DNA of 64,000 nt from Callipepla californica brunnescens. Its lineage: Eukaryota > Chordata > Aves > Galliformes > Odontophoridae. Shown in pieces: positions 22,247 through 35,700 of this stretch; the stretch's first letter is position 1, and every line of letters starts with the position of its first letter. Under the pieces are notes generated by a model. It was not told the DNA's origin. It did not search any database and saw only the letters and a program-made list of their open reading frames with translations. The stretch is from NCBI GenBank assembly GCA_023055505.1, contig JALIRH010000006.1, positions 21,549,105 to 21,613,104 of the forward strand, read 5' to 3'. The position numbers and the translations under genes are program-made.

Positions 22247-23041
22247 TGATGTTACTTCTGGGAACAGTCTGAAAAGAGCAATAGAGAGTAAAAGAAAACA
22301 GCTCAGTACTTTCTCAAAATATATGCTCTTGATTACAAGATGTGGTCAAACAATTCCTGGACAACTCATGAAATACACATTATGAAGCCATCTCCTAGGA
22401 CTCTGTGGTAATCACAACAATTATATAATTCAGTCACTGTCTAACATTAAAGATGATAGAAGTCCCCGCAACCCCAAACCAGAAACTCTTTTGGCATGCT
22501 TGGACAAAATGCTTACCTGCACATTGTTAGATTATCCTGTAGAGATTATTCTTAGTATAACAAGTTGTACTGCAAGTTGAAGTCTAGAGCTGAATGGAAA
22601 TCTGATCATTCATTTCATAAAAATTCCATGATTTGGACATGCTCCCATTCTGAAAAACATTTAAGAACAGAAATGTTACCCAGTAAAATGCAGTGCAGAA
22701 TAGCTGTGGAGTCCAAATTAAATCCTTTCCTTGATTGTGTCAGAACAATTAATTTCAACTTAAATTTATGTACTGCACTGCAAATTAGTTGTCTCTGAAG
22801 GTATAAATTGGCTTAATGTTGCAAGCAAAATATTTAACTTTTTCAAAGTATTAAATATCTTCATGTTTCTGGAGAGAATTCTTGCAACAGTGAACCTTTA
22901 ACAATTAACTCAACAATTGTGTTTTCCACTGAAAGTATTTCTTTCCAGAGGAAAACCTGAGATTTATTCAATTGGTAAAAGTTTCTGTTTTAAGTAGTGT
23001 AGTCTGGAAAACAAATGTCTTCATGTAAAGTTGTCATTTGT
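22247..23041. other. Unique AT-rich DNA, no gene seen
   Basis: May include unrecognised LTR remainder at its left edge. No exon or RNA gene seen. Confidence 0.45.
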
Positions 23042-23583
23042 GATAAAATCACAGTATCAAAGAATCACAGAATTGTAGGGGTTGGAAGGGACCTCTAGAG
23101 ATCATTGAGTCCAACCCCCTGCCAAAGCAGCTCCCTAGCCCAGGTTGCACAGGTAGGTGTCCAGGTGGGTCTTGAACGTCTCCAGAGAAGGAGACTCCAC
23201 CACCTCTCTGTGCTCCGTCACTGCACTGTGAAGAAGTTCCCACACACATTTATGTGGAACTTCCTATGCTTTGGTTTGTGGCCATTTCCCTTCATCCTAT
23301 CACCACATACTGCTAAGAAGAGTTCAGCCTCATCCCTTTGCCTCCTGCTCCTTAGATATTTATAGATGTGGATCAGATCCCCTCTGAGTCTTCTTTTCTC
23401 AGGGCTGATCAGGCTCAGGTCTCTCAGCCTTTCCTCATAAGAGAGGTGCTCCATACCTTTTATTATCTTTGTGGCCCTCCACTGGACTCTTTCAAGGGTA
23501 TCCCTGTCTTTTTTGTACCAGGGAGTCCAGAACTGGACACAGTACTCCAGGTGGGGCCTCACCAGGGCAGAGTAGAGACCATG
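23042..23583 (-). mobile_element. CR1 LINE, C-terminal ORF2 plus 3' UTR (antisense)
   Basis: The tail 'aatcacagtatcaaagaatcacagaattg' is at the left, then the 3' UTR ('ggaagggacctctagagatcattgagtccaaccccctgcc'), then the end of ORF2. On the minus strand the frame 23562-23218 reads MRPHLEYCVQFWTPWYKKD...LERVQ...LSYEERLRDL...KRRLRGDLI, the conserved C-terminal end of CR1 RT. The 5' truncation is at about 23583. This is the best-preserved antisense copy in the window. Confidence 0.93.
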
Positions 23584-25799
23584 TCATATAGTAAACTCAT
23601 TCAAGTTCTTTGATTCTTTGTGTTAATTTTCTATGTTGAAATTATCTGTGTAATTTCTGGAGATTTTTGTTTTAAGACTAGTTTTCTTGCAGAGTGCTAT
23701 GCAGAAAGTGACAGAAGAACAAGGTGTATTATTCATATAACTATTACTTCTGCTGATATTTCCCTTTTTATTATTTTTATTATTAATAATAATTACTATA
23801 GTCATAATAGCAGCAATGAAAAGTATCTGACATTTGGCAAATTAAATCTGCTCCATATAAAGTGATTTTTTAAGTAATAATGAGATGGACAAAAGGAGCA
23901 TTCAGGAGACCATCTGCTTTTTAAAATATTATCCAGACCATTGAGTCATCAAAATTGATCCGGAAATGTCGGAACATACTTTTCTACAATTTGCAGTCAG
24001 TCCTGTATATGGCATCACCAGTAGTGTAAGAATTTTCTTTGGATATTATAGCACTTCTATTTCTGATAATGCTGAGGGAGATTAAAAACCTGTTTGTAAT
24101 TCATGCTTTTTTGATCAGATTTTTCCAATTCTTAAATAAAAATATAGAAATAATTAAACAAAAAAGAAACAATAAACATATAGCCAGAAACAAACAAATA
24201 AATACAGATGGATTGGAGGAAGTCAGTATCAGGATATTCATTAAGCTAGACCAGTACTGAAGCACACTCCTAAGAGGAAAAATAATCTTGTTATGTGTTT
24301 GCTAGAATGAGAAATACTTCCCATACTTTACTTTAATTGGTCTCAGAGCATATATGTTTCAGTTGAGAAACTACAAAAGAATGTTTTTTGATTTAAGAAT
24401 TAATAAAACTTTGTGAGATGAGGAAAAAATTAAAGTCTTCCATCAATAACAAGGAAAGTTAATGAATCAAGCCTAGCTTTGGTGCACATGAAGAGTCTGT
24501 TATCATGAGGAGAACGAGTTAATTAAGAACATATACCTCTGCTACACTTTTCATTCCAGAAAGCCATCACAGCCCTCCTGTGCAGGCTCAGCAAAAGCTG
24601 TGTGCCTCAAGAGCTCTGGGACTGATGACACGACAAAATTCTTGCAAAGAGGAAGAGAAGGGCACACCTGGGCACCAGCTCTGGGAAAGGGGTTTGGGTA
24701 AAATCCTTGTGGGATGGGACCCAAGGACAGAGGGTGTTTCCAGCATCTGAGAAACAGGAGGGCCAATGCCATCTTCAGCTGTTTTTTGCCATGTCTTAAT
24801 ATGTATTTACTGGATTTTAACTGCTACCTCATAGCATTCAGCTAGAACTGAAGCTGAAGACAAGGTTAGTCAAGGTCAGCCTCTTGGACCAACACATTAA
24901 ACAGAAAAAAAAGGCATTTCTTAGAACATCATTGATAAAGTTTTAATAGTTGGTTAAAATCACATAGTTCAACTTCAGAGAAGACAAGAAAAACAAACAA
25001 TTTCAATATAAAACAGATAAAGATGGGATTAGTACGAATGTATAATACCAGTGACATCATGGGAGTTAATCTCCAGTTTTCACCTATTCTTCATTTAGCT
25101 TCATTGCCTATGTCTCCAGTACAATTAGCACATTCTATAACACCCTGTTATCCACATCATGACAGTCTGACACATACTAGAAGAGTAACACAACAGAGCG
25201 GAGAGTTCACAACATTTATGCCAATTTTTTAACATTTTCCTTTTTTTTCATCAGAATTCTTGAAGAAAGGCACAGCTCATACACTCTTGTTTTCCAGGTT
25301 TTTTTGTTCCCTATTCCCCAGTTAAGTACTCCTCCAACACATGAAATCTGGAAGGTTGTTATTCCTTCTTTAGATTTCTTTTGGCTTCAGACAGGCTACT
25401 CCATGATCATCTTCTCTGCCTAGCAGAGGAGCTTGTATCGACTTGCAGAAAAGAAAGAGAAAGCCAAAGGAGATGCAGAGGCAAGATGTGAAGGTGCAAG
25501 CAAACAAGAATCTTGGTGTGTAGCCACATCTTAGCAGCACACTCCTCCTTTGTCCCCAGAAGAACAGACAAGTGCTTTGGGGCCATCAGCAACTCCTTAG
25601 CCAGGTGTAACATCTTCCTGAATGTCAGAACCCAACTGCTAATGGGTGCCCAACCTTGACCCTTGCTCGCTATGCATGGACTTGAGTCCTGCTCAGCTGT
25701 GGCAGATAACTGACAGCAAGAAATTGCTGTCAGTCTTGGTGCTCAAAGCCCTGCCACCTGCCCATCCTTTTCCAACTTCATTGTAATTTGTTCCTTATA
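23584..25799. other. Unique AT-rich DNA, no gene seen
   Basis: A short segment at 24551-24772 is more GC-rich, without recognisable family. A perfect hairpin at 25709-25734 is listed separately. Confidence 0.5.
25709..25734. repeat. Perfect 11-bp inverted repeat with GAAA loop
   Basis: ACTGACAGCAA, loop GAAA, TTGCTGTCAGT. All 11 stem positions pair and the loop is a GNRA-type tetraloop if transcribed from the plus strand. The stem does not extend further outward. No flanking element explains it. Confidence 0.8.
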
Positions 25800-25980
25800 T
25801 TCATAGAATTGTAGAATTACAGAATCATTTCTCTTGGAAGAGGCCCTTGAAAGGCCATTTAATCCAATACCTCTGCAATGAACAGAGTCACCTCCATCTA
25901 CATCAGGTTGCTCAGAGCCACGTCCAGTCTGACCTTGAATGTCTCCAGGGATGGGGCATCCACCACGTATCTGGGCAAAT
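25800..25980 (-). mobile_element. CR1 LINE, 3'-end fragment (antisense)
   Basis: Plus-strand order: tail TTCATAGAATTGTAGAATTACAGAATCA, 'cttggaagaggcccttgaaaggccatttaatccaatacc', 'gtctccagggatggggcatccaccacgtatctgggcaa'. Truncated after about 180 bp. Confidence 0.88.
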
Positions 25981-27119
25981 TATCATTTGTTCCTTATTCT
26001 CCTCATAAGTCCAAATTTTCTATTTCTTTTCCCACAGCTTCTTCTTGTCCATGAGTTTGAGCTTGTACTTTTGAAAAGAATAAATCCCTGAACAGCTTTA
26101 TTTCAGCTGTCAGAGCTTTTATTGTGAAATATGTTCCTAAAGAGCATAATTTTACTTCTTTATAATGTGAAACAAAGCTGGAGTGAAACAGATCTCACCC
26201 ACTGGAAGGTAGAGCCCACACACTCATAAAGATTCATTAAATCATCTATTGTGCGTTCCTGAGATGGTCCATGAAAAGTTACACAAAGCAAACCGAAATC
26301 AGTGCTTTCCTGGTGTGCCTATTGCCCACTGCATTGTCATCCCTGCCTGTGACTGTCATCTGCTCCCATTGGAACAGGGTCTTGAAAACTGCACAGGTGA
26401 TGTTTTCTTGTAAAGGGGGTACTGACCTCACCAAGGCTCTTGTTCCATCCCAGGACGAGGCATTCTTACTTGGAAGAAGGCTGAAGCTGGTGGGTTCTGC
26501 TAGCAGTTGTTGCAAGCTGGCACAGACCCAGCTGAGGATGCAGCCCTCCAAAGAACACTGAATGCTCAGGCAATGGGACATCAGTTGGTTTGAGCTCATG
26601 CGGCTGCAAGGCAGACAGATTACAAAAAGAGCAGAGCAAGGAGACAATCAATCTAACCCACTTATTGCACAGAAGAACAAATATTTATTCAGTTTGAGTG
26701 ACCTGGTTTTGCTCCAGCAATCAAACAAGCCACTTGTTTTGCATGTTTAAAATCCAGTGATCTGAATGTTGTCACTATGTGATTTGACAGATATCCTCAT
26801 CATGCTGACACCTCTTTTATTTTCTTTACAGGACCACAGTTAAGCTCCCTGACTTCTGAGTTGGACAGCTCTCAGGGGTCTCACAAAGAAAAGCAAGGAA
26901 AGCCTTAAGATAGCTGATGGAGTTCCTCACTCACAGCCACAGTGTTTATGCTGACTAATTTGAACACAACTTCAGGAAGCAGTTAACATCACTCGTACAA
27001 TTACCGTCTGTCTTCAACACCAAGCAAAAAGATAGCCTTTTTCCTCTGGTCTAGAGACTTGTAAAAATCTCTCTGCTGCTGATGCTCACAGAGCCCATGT
27101 CAGTGCTTCAGTGTGGAAA
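25981..27119. other. Unique DNA, no gene seen
   Basis: Several overlapping short frames lie on both strands at 26270-26650, with no family resemblance. No repeat recognised. Confidence 0.5.
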
Positions 27120-27660
27120 TTAGTTAGACAGGATCTCACGAGGGCAAAGAAGGGGACAATCTCCTCCCTCTCCTGCTGGCCATCCTCCTGTTGATGCAAC
27201 CCATGATGCGGTTGACATTCTGGGCTGAAAGCACACACTCCTGGCTTGTATCAGGCTTTTCATCCACCAGAATGCCCAAATCCTTAGCAGGGCTGTCCTT
27301 GGGGAGTTCTCCTAGTCTATGTTGGGCCCACTTCTCAAGATTGTCCAACTCTCTCTGGATGCTGACTCTTCCTTCTGTTGTACCAACTGCACCTTTCAGC
27401 TTAGTGTCATTGGCAAGCTTGCTAAGGGTGTGCTCAGTCTCACTGTCTGTGTCATTGGTAAAGATGCTGAAGATCACCACTCCCAAGATGCGTCTGAAGG
27501 ACACCACCAATTACCTCTGTCCACCTGGACACAGAGCTATTGACTACAACCTTCTGGCTATAACCATCCAATCAATTTCTTGCCCACTAAACAGTCTGCT
27601 CTTCAAACCCTTATCTCTCCAATTTAGTGATAAGGATGTGGCGTGTCATACTGCACAGTG
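27120..27660 (-). mobile_element. CR1-type LINE, reverse-transcriptase region (antisense)
   Basis: The plus strand is the antisense of late RT: 'ttgatgcaacccatgatgcggttgacattctgggctg', 'cttttcatccaccagaatgcccaaatcc', 'agcttagtgtcattggcaagcttgctaagggtg'. Read on the minus strand this is the ...NIFTNDTDS..., TLSKLANDTKL... stretch near the RT active-site region (the expected 'FADD' site reads LANDT in this copy). It is diverged with indels and has no 3' tail. An open plus-strand frame (27191-27721) is only the antisense shadow. Confidence 0.85.
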
Positions 27661-29204
27661 CACAGCCCCATACAGTGCTGTAGACCACTGCAGGGTGTGC
27701 AGGACAGGTTCCTACCGCTGAGCCCTTCCTTCCATCAGCCCATGTTTGAGAGCCCACTGCTGTCAGTGAGGCACTCAGATGAGCTCAGGAGACTCTCAGA
27801 TGGCAGAAGCCCTGTAAGGTTTTGTGAATGATGTCCCTTAGAGCTGTGAAACAGCTCACCCTGCTGCGGCCATGCTGATGCTGAGTTCCCTTTCTCTTCA
27901 GAATGACCAAGCTGGCATTAGCAGTCTCTTCTCCTGGATATCTAACAGGCAGTTTCTCTCCCTGTATCTTTTAATGAGTGTGAGCAGCCTTTCAAGCAGT
28001 ATTCTAATAGTACAAACTTGCAGCCAGGAGCAGGCTTGTCTTTTACAGGGACACATAAAGCAAGTAGGTGGCTAATGTAGCTGGCTAGGTCTTGGTCTCC
28101 TTCTATCAAGAGCAAAGCAAGGAAAGGTGTGGGGGCAACATATGATTTTTCCAAAGAACTCTTCTTTGATTTTCATTTTGTTAGATGATGAGAAGCATTA
28201 ATGGGTCCCCTTTTCAGAAAATGACCCTACCCCCATTACTTTGCATTTTTAAAACGCAAAATTCTGAGTGGTTCTCCAAGATGGATTATGTTAATGTACA
28301 TCATTTAAAGGCACATTAAAGGAAAGTGAGACACAACTGAGTGGAGTTTTCTGCATTCTCATCCTTCTTCTGTGCACCTTTGTGCTAACTGGCAGTGCAC
28401 CAAGTGTGAACAAGAAAGGCATTAGAACGGCTTTTGTAAAAGTCATGTTGTCCCGTGGGAAGCAAGATCAGGAGCAGAACAAAGAGAAGGAGGAAAGAAA
28501 AGCAATACACAGATCAGTTTAAATTTAGAACCTGGCCTGACATCCTATTGAAATGGAAGTAGGGATGTTGAGCAGAAATTACTGAATGTGCTTTCAAGTA
28601 TCCCATCAAAACAGCACAGGGTGAAAATGACGGCTAGAAGAAAACTACCTGCAGGCTTTAGATGCAGTGTAATATTTACAAAAGCACATCACTGGTGAAT
28701 GCTGAGGGGAAAATAAAAGCTCTTGAAAAATGGTTGTCAGAGAAAATAATTCAGAATGTTGGGAGTTGCAGACTGGGGAGCACAGGCTGTACCTGAGATG
28801 TGTTTGAAATAAATGTGTTGATAGCTTTGTGGGTGGTTGCTCTTAGAGGAGGTATCTGTGCCCTTATGCAAGACTTCCACAACCTCAGCACACCAGAAGG
28901 TTACCCAACTCTGATAACTGCTAAAGAAACTGAAGAGGCAAAGCCAGGCCCAGCTGCAGGAGAAAAGGGTGAAGGGAGTGGGGAGAACTAATGCTGTCTG
29001 CTGGTGAGGGTGAACAGCTCCTCTTGGGTCGGCAGGGGCACCAGCGCTTGAGGAGGAAGGGCAGCCTTGTGAGGCATGAGTGAGGTGCTGGGGGATGAAG
29101 GGTGTGGAGATCAGGGTACATGGATTTCCCGTGTGGACGATGGGATTATGGGCAGGTGGAGAGTTCAGGGAAAGAGGCGTCTGTGTCAGGCTATGACAGC
29201 ATAT
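27661..29204. other. Unique DNA, no gene seen
   Basis: About 27661-27850 may still be decayed CR1 but is not convincing. The remainder has no recognised feature. Confidence 0.45.
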
Positions 29205-29450
29205 CCAAAAGAGGGGAGGTTTTGATTAGATATTAGAAAGAATTTTTTTACTCAGGGTTGTGAGGTGCTGGCACAGGCTGCCCAGAGGAGCTGTAGGTAC
29301 CCTATCTTGGAGGTTTCAAGGCTGAGTGGGATGGAAGCCTGAACAACCTGATCTGGTGGGTGTCAGCCCTGTCCATGATAGAGGGGGTGGAAATGGATGG
29401 TCTTCAAGATCCCCTCCAGACAAAACCTTTCTCTGGTTCTATCAATAATC
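29205..29450 (+). mobile_element. CR1 LINE, 3'-UTR fragment
   Basis: 'gattagatattagaaagaatttttttactcagggttgtgaggtgctggcacaggctgcccagagg' followed by 'aacaacctgatctggtgggtgtcagccctg' and 'gatggtcttcaagatcccctcc'. The end TTCTCTGGTTCTATCAAT is a degraded CR1 tail. Sense orientation. Confidence 0.88.
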
Positions 29451-29490
29451 TGGTCCTCAGCTATGAAGAGAATAAATAGTTTGGGGGGTT

Positions 29491-29518
29491 ATTCAATCTG
29501 AACTATTCAATCTGAACA
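29491..29518. repeat. 14-bp tandem duplication
   Basis: ATTCAATCTGAACT (29491-29504) is followed directly by ATTCAATCTGAACA (29505-29518). Thirteen of 14 bases agree. It lies just downstream of a CR1 end. Confidence 0.85.
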
Positions 29519-29676
29519 AATTTTTGATGGCAAAATTTGAATTAAAATTGACGTTATAAATATTTTCTCTTTGTAGCAGTTTTAAGAAATGAAGAAAATG
29601 TTATAACATCATTTACAGGTGTAACTGTATGTCTTGAGGTACCATTCACATCTCTGCCAGAGTTGTGATTGTTCTA

Positions 29677-29749
29677 TCCTTCCTTCCTTCCTTCCTTCCT
29701 TCCTTCCTTCCTTCCTTCCTTCCTTCCTTCCTTCCTTCCTTCCGTCCGT
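29677..29749. repeat. (TTCC)n microsatellite
   Basis: About 18 TTCC units, with the last two changed to TCCG-type (TCCGTCCGT). Confidence 0.97.
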
Positions 29750-32700
29750 ACTTCTTTTTTCAAATAAGGAATGAAGACAAAGAGATCTTAAGATGCAGAA
29801 TAATCAACATAGTGACCAGTCTGCCAAATTTAATCAACATAATATCTTTACAAAATTCAGTTCATAAATTGTACGTCCAAGGTTATACAGGAAGTCTGTG
29901 GAAATTGATTATGAATACAGAGTAAATGGAACAGTATAATTTTGAAAGACAGATACTGATAATACACAGATAACAGTGTTGCAACAGGGAACATGAAGCT
30001 AAAACTTTGAAGCATCCATACTTGGATGTTAAACAGATTGAACTGAAAAAGAGAAGATTGGTTGTGATTTGCCACTGTTAATCTCTGGAGTAACAAAAGG
30101 CAAAGGGCAAAGTCAGTGGGTCTTGAAGTCTCTCATAAGCCTCACTCCTGCAGTGCAAATGGAAACAACCTTTTGCTTCAAAAAAAGAGGATGCTTCTAC
30201 TCAGCTATGCAGATGAATAATACCAACTGCACATCTGCTTACTTGTTGCCTCCTGTCCCATTGCATGAGTTATTGCAATTGCCTACTCCCAGAAGGAGGA
30301 CTATTTAGAAATCAGACTGGAATTCAGGGAGAAATAGCTCAGCTGGAATAAGACCACCAGGTGAGCTGCTTTACCTTTTCTTCAAAGGCACGTGACTGTC
30401 CGTCCTCTCAAGGATACATGGTGTTGGAGAATGCTACTGGAATACTGTCACTGACTGACATACTTATCTCAGATCCTTCAGGCATGAAGCTTTGAGCCTC
30501 AGGCCCACTCAGCACAACTTGAGCGTTAAAACAAATGGAAAAGCCCCATTAGTTAGTAGAAGCAGAAAGAATAAAATAAACTCTGAAGGGATACCATGTG
30601 TATCCTGCTCACTGAAGGTGAGCTGCATTCTTGTTGATGCAGTTTGCAGAGCTGTCAGGGGAATGAGGCATAAATCGTTATGCTGGAAGATGAACAGGAG
30701 GCCCATTATTCAAAGGAAACATAGCACTGCCTCCACCTGTATTTGAAAAGGCCATACTGTCAGAAAACATGCAATACCAAGGGGCTTGCACAACTCTCAA
30801 ATGGCAGAGGGGAAATCCTTAAGAATGAGAGGACTTTGGTAAACTGGTTCATGTTTTAACAGCAACTGCTAATGGAAAGATTGATTTTATCACTGAAGAA
30901 ATTGCACAAACCTCTGCCATGGCCACCTTCAGCACCTGGACCAGCCCCCAAGATAGCATAATCCAATGAGAAATAAGCAAAGGCTGTTCTTTGATCTTCC
31001 AGTCTGCAACTTCTCTTTGACAGTGTTATGATGGAGACAGTGCTCCAAACTTGGTAATAAAGAGCAAAGCTTTTAACTCTGGCAAGAATAGCCAGAACTT
31101 TGCATCTGACATCTGACAACTGCTGCACAGTGTGTTTATGGGGGTACAAAGCCACGGGACTTCCTCTATAATGCCTCATTTAAACTGTAGCACGATTTTC
31201 AGAAAAGTACCTCATTTTCAATAAAAAATTTACCAGTGGATTGATGCTTCCCCAGTGAATTACTGCAAAGGTGAATCACCCGCACTGATAGAAAATGCAT
31301 TCATACTTACTTCTGCTCCTGGCTGTCAGCTTCTACTTCTCTGTTGTCTGTTTCGAAGTAGCCATGCTACTGAATTTGTAAATAAGACCACTCCAAATCT
31401 TGTAATTTTTACTGTGTTTTTTTTTTCTCTCTGATTTCTTTCCTATTTATCAGTATGCTTCTTAAATAAGGGATACTGAATTTAGTGCAGCCTTAATATT
31501 TATTTTCACAGGAGCATGCATGGATACCATCAGGATTTTTGAGAGCTATGGTAAGAGATAATTACGATCAGTTCCTTAACAATATGACTTGGAGTGGAGA
31601 GTTTGCTATTACAATATTTGATTCTGCTTCTTCTTTTCAAATCCCCTCATACTCAGATCTATTTGTGCATAGAGAAGATTTGCCGTCTGCTCCCTCCTTC
31701 TATTCCAAATAACAATCAGTATTGACATGAACTTGTGAATTCTACTGATTTCCTCATGATTTTCCTCCAAGCACTCTTTTGAAGAAATATATGTACCTCA
31801 TGCTTGTTGATGTTTGCAACATAACAAATGAACGGGACAGTCATTTGGACTCATATATGGGGAGCTCTGTCACACAAAAGCACAGATTGACATGGATTTT
31901 TTATTTTTATTGCCAGTGAAACATGATTTTGAGGCAGTTTCAGGGCATCTTGAGCATTCATTCATTGCTTCAGGTTTATTGTTGTTGTTTGGTCTTGTTT
32001 TTCCTGTAATAAGAAACCAAACCAAATAAGGATCAAAACCTGGATTCCTGGAAAGCCTTTTTGCTGAGGAACCGCCTCACTGCTGCAGCATCCCTGCTCC
32101 TTTCTGCAGTCCTGCAGGGTGCTAGGGGCTGCTCTCACTACAGAATCTTGTCTTATTTGTTCTACCAGGAGGAAATATCCAGACATAATAAAAACAACAA
32201 CACTATGCTCTATGGAAGGAAAAAGTACAGAAGAGATCTTAGCAGACCTTACAGAATTAGTCTGAAGTGTCAAAGAGTGAGATGAGTTCTGACACTGTTC
32301 AAATTGTTAAGATTTCTCTCATGAAATGAATACAATATGGCATTAAGACAAAGAGATCAATTTTAATTTTTCATGCCTTATATTTAGCGCAGTTGATTAC
32401 ACACCTGACACTTAGGTCCAGCTTCACAATATTGCTGGATTTACAGCTTCACCTTTGTGCAAAGAGTTACTGCTTAATTTATGTAAAGGTAGACACAGCA
32501 GCTCTGAGAGCAATGCTGCTTTCAATATAATTACATAAAGGAAACAGGAATGCAATTTCTTGTTTTCCTATGAACTGAGTTAGGCTCTATTGCTATGGAG
32601 AGGTGTGAATCTGGGAGAGCTCCCCCAAGCCATGGTGCCCATGGGACATCTCAGCAATGAAAAAGCCCCACGAAGAGCCTCATCATGCTGCCTGCTTCTT

Positions 32701-35700
32701 TCTCTGTGCCCACCATGGTCTCTAGTAAGGTTCTTTTTGTGCTTGGCTCAAGAGATGAGTAATATAAGTTGTTATGACGGGATTTAGGGGAAATGGTTTT
32801 AGTGTTTCGATTATTTTCTCTCTGATTTCTTCCTTTTTTGCTTGTTTTTATTTCTGGATTCCCATTCACTCAGCAGTATTGGTTACGATCTTGGGGGAAT
32901 ACAAATGTCTGCTTATACACACTTGCTTCAGGACAAAGAGAAATTTTTTTCTGCGATTAGTTAACTCATGATTTCCATTATCACTTGGGCAGGCAAGCCA
33001 CAATAATCCTTGCATGTATTGAAAATCCAATCTTAGCTTCACTATATGTCACAAATAAATTTAAGATAGCAAATCTGGAAACAGAAACTTGAAATTTACA
33101 GTTTGTTAGTCAAACAAAATTTTACATTTGTTCCTTTTTCCTAATGCCTTCCTGTAATAAGATTTAGCCTGACAAAGCATATGATAAATTTCAGACTGCC
33201 AGGCTTTGCATTTAAAATTCAGCTTCTGCTCGATTGCTTGGCTACCTTGTGAGGCATATTAAAATAGACTAAAAATTGTATTTTAATGCTTTATTTATCT
33301 TTGCTCTGTGCTTAATGTAATTATTACAGACGTACATTTTTCTTATTAAGAAATTAGGATTCAGGACCAAAGTTAAGTCTTTTGCCTTGTTCTGTGGCAT
33401 GGAGGGGGTGACACATTCCAAGTCCCACCCTGCTGTTAGCAGCATATTGATGATAGAAAAAATCTGATCACTTATTTCTAGCTAAAAAACCACATTAACT
33501 GCTTTCTTCTTCAAAATGCATTTTGCTGATGGCATAAATACCGTATGATTTTAAAAAATATAAAACAGTAGGAGCAGAAGCTTATGAAGCTTTGAAAAGG
33601 AATAAAATCTTGTGTGTATCAAATTTTTATCCTCAAATGACTGGAGCTATCGATATTCCTATCCCTCTTTGGGGAAAGGATGTTATTTAGAATGGAGAAG
33701 TTTCACGGTGAGAACATTGTGTGATTTGGCCAATGGCCTCACCCGGCTCTGCTCCCCCTGAGGGCTCACAGCCCATTATGGGGCCGCAGGAATTGGGCTC
33801 TTGAGTCTTGTGGGCACTCCTGATGTATTTCCTGCAGATGTGAACAGCAAGCCCCATCTATACAGCACTGCTGTTGGGAAGCAGATGTATCCAGTGCCTC
33901 GAGAGCTCCATCTAATTGGATCTGAATCTGCCAGAACATAAGTCTCTCTATTGATCTTGGTAGTCCTCATTGTCAAAACATTTTAACATCACCTTTTAAA
34001 GCATATTAGCAATTACATTTCCTGTACAGATAATCCTAGCAGAGACCATTCATTTTTCCAATGCTGGGGAAGGCAGCAGAGTTGTCTGATTATATTTTCC
34101 TAATGGAAAGGCAGGAGCAGCAACTTTGAAAAGTATGCGATTGGACATGCCATGGGGTTTTGCCATGGATCTGTACAGCATCTCAGATGTGGAACATTGT
34201 TAACTGATTTTTTTTTCTTTCCACAAAGCATTAATCCTTCTCAGCTTTTTTTGTTTCAGTGGTTTTACTAAAAGACATCGAAGAAAGAGCTTGTGTAGCA
34301 GCATGCAGCTTTTGGCTGCTCTGGAAGATAGATCTGGCATTTCACAGGGCAGGCATGGCTGGTGCAGGCAGGGTAGGAAAGCTCCTGTGGCTGTTCACTG
34401 TTACTGTCTCTTATAGCCAGCTGTGCCCTATATTATATATAACGGGAGAGACAAAATTGCTGCAGTGATTCTTCCCTCGGCTTCATCCAAAGCAGTTATT
34501 CAAGTCTAACGCACCAGCGTTCTGAAATAAGTTGTCCTCAGGCAAACATCTCACGAATCATTTGTGGTCATTTTAGAGGGCTCAATGTTTTGCAGAACCA
34601 AGTTCTAAAACATTAAGACTTTATATAAGAAAAAGATTACTATTGCAGGAACCTGTTATACAATACAATATCCTCCAAGCTGAGCCCAGCTAGACTGCCA
34701 AAATGAGATCTGCAGGTATTATCTCTTGGTTTCACTCCTGTTTCTAAATCCCAGAATGCCTGCTGTCACCACCAATGAAACAGAAAGAGAATATCCAAGT
34801 GTCCCTACAACTTGATTTTTTAAACAATGTTCGGCTTCTAAGCCTACTGCCAAGAACTTTTAATTTCCCAATAGATGCCAATGAGAGGAGCCATTGAGAA
34901 AATATCATACGTACAAGTACTTCAGAAAGTGTAGTGTAGAAAATTATTGCTGGACTTCAGATTTCACATCGTAATAGTCACCAGAAAGCACTACTTTTTA
35001 ATAGAACATTTTCTCTATATTCACAGTGAAACTTCAACACAAAAAATACTGACAATAGGACACTTGAAACTATTAGATACACTGGAAAATTTAGAGTTTA
35101 GTTTTTATGTCCTTTAGAGAAGACCGTTCTTAAACAAAATCTGACTTAGATATATCTAAGTTCCTTTATTTTATTTCTTTCTGTTCATGTGAGTTCATTC
35201 TTCCTTGCTTTTAACAGTGAATAGAGGAATGTATGTTGACTATGAGCTGTCTCATTGCATAGATGTCTAATAGTCATTCAGGAAACCAACACAGCACTAG
35301 ATTTAAGATAAACTCAGTACACTATGCAACTTTGCAAACAGGCAGCAGATTTGTAGGAGCGTAATCATTGCATTAATTCTGATTAATTTATTCATATAAA
35401 ATCAAATAGAAAAATCCTTTACAAAAGGAAAATACAGTTGTTTTTTAGTGACCCCACCAAGCAACCTTCTGAAATTAATTACAGCACTCAAAACAACATA
35501 ATACATTTGTCTAGGGGTAGGCTGTAGCCTTTCAGAAGGCTTAATTCATGTTTGATTTCATTAAAATTAATAGATACATCCATCAGCTGCCAAGAATATT
35601 ATTCTGTTTGCATTTTTAATCTCAGAAATAGTTGACTGAAAATTGTAACCAATTTTTTTCCTGTTCCTTCAGGAAAGGTGTAAATCACATGGTCATGTCT

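Noticed and set aside
23218..23562. 114-codon minus-strand frame as a gene
   Set aside because: It is the C-terminal end of CR1 ORF2.
23598..23625. AAGTTCTTTGATTCTTTGTG as a separate plus-strand CR1 tail
   Set aside because: Tail-like words are present, but no CR1 body lies upstream in plus orientation.
27191..27721. 176-codon plus-strand frame
   Set aside because: Antisense shadow of a minus-strand CR1 reverse-transcriptase fragment.
27661..27850. Extension of the 27120-27660 CR1
   Set aside because: Resemblance to CR1 is too weak after about 27660 to support a boundary further right.
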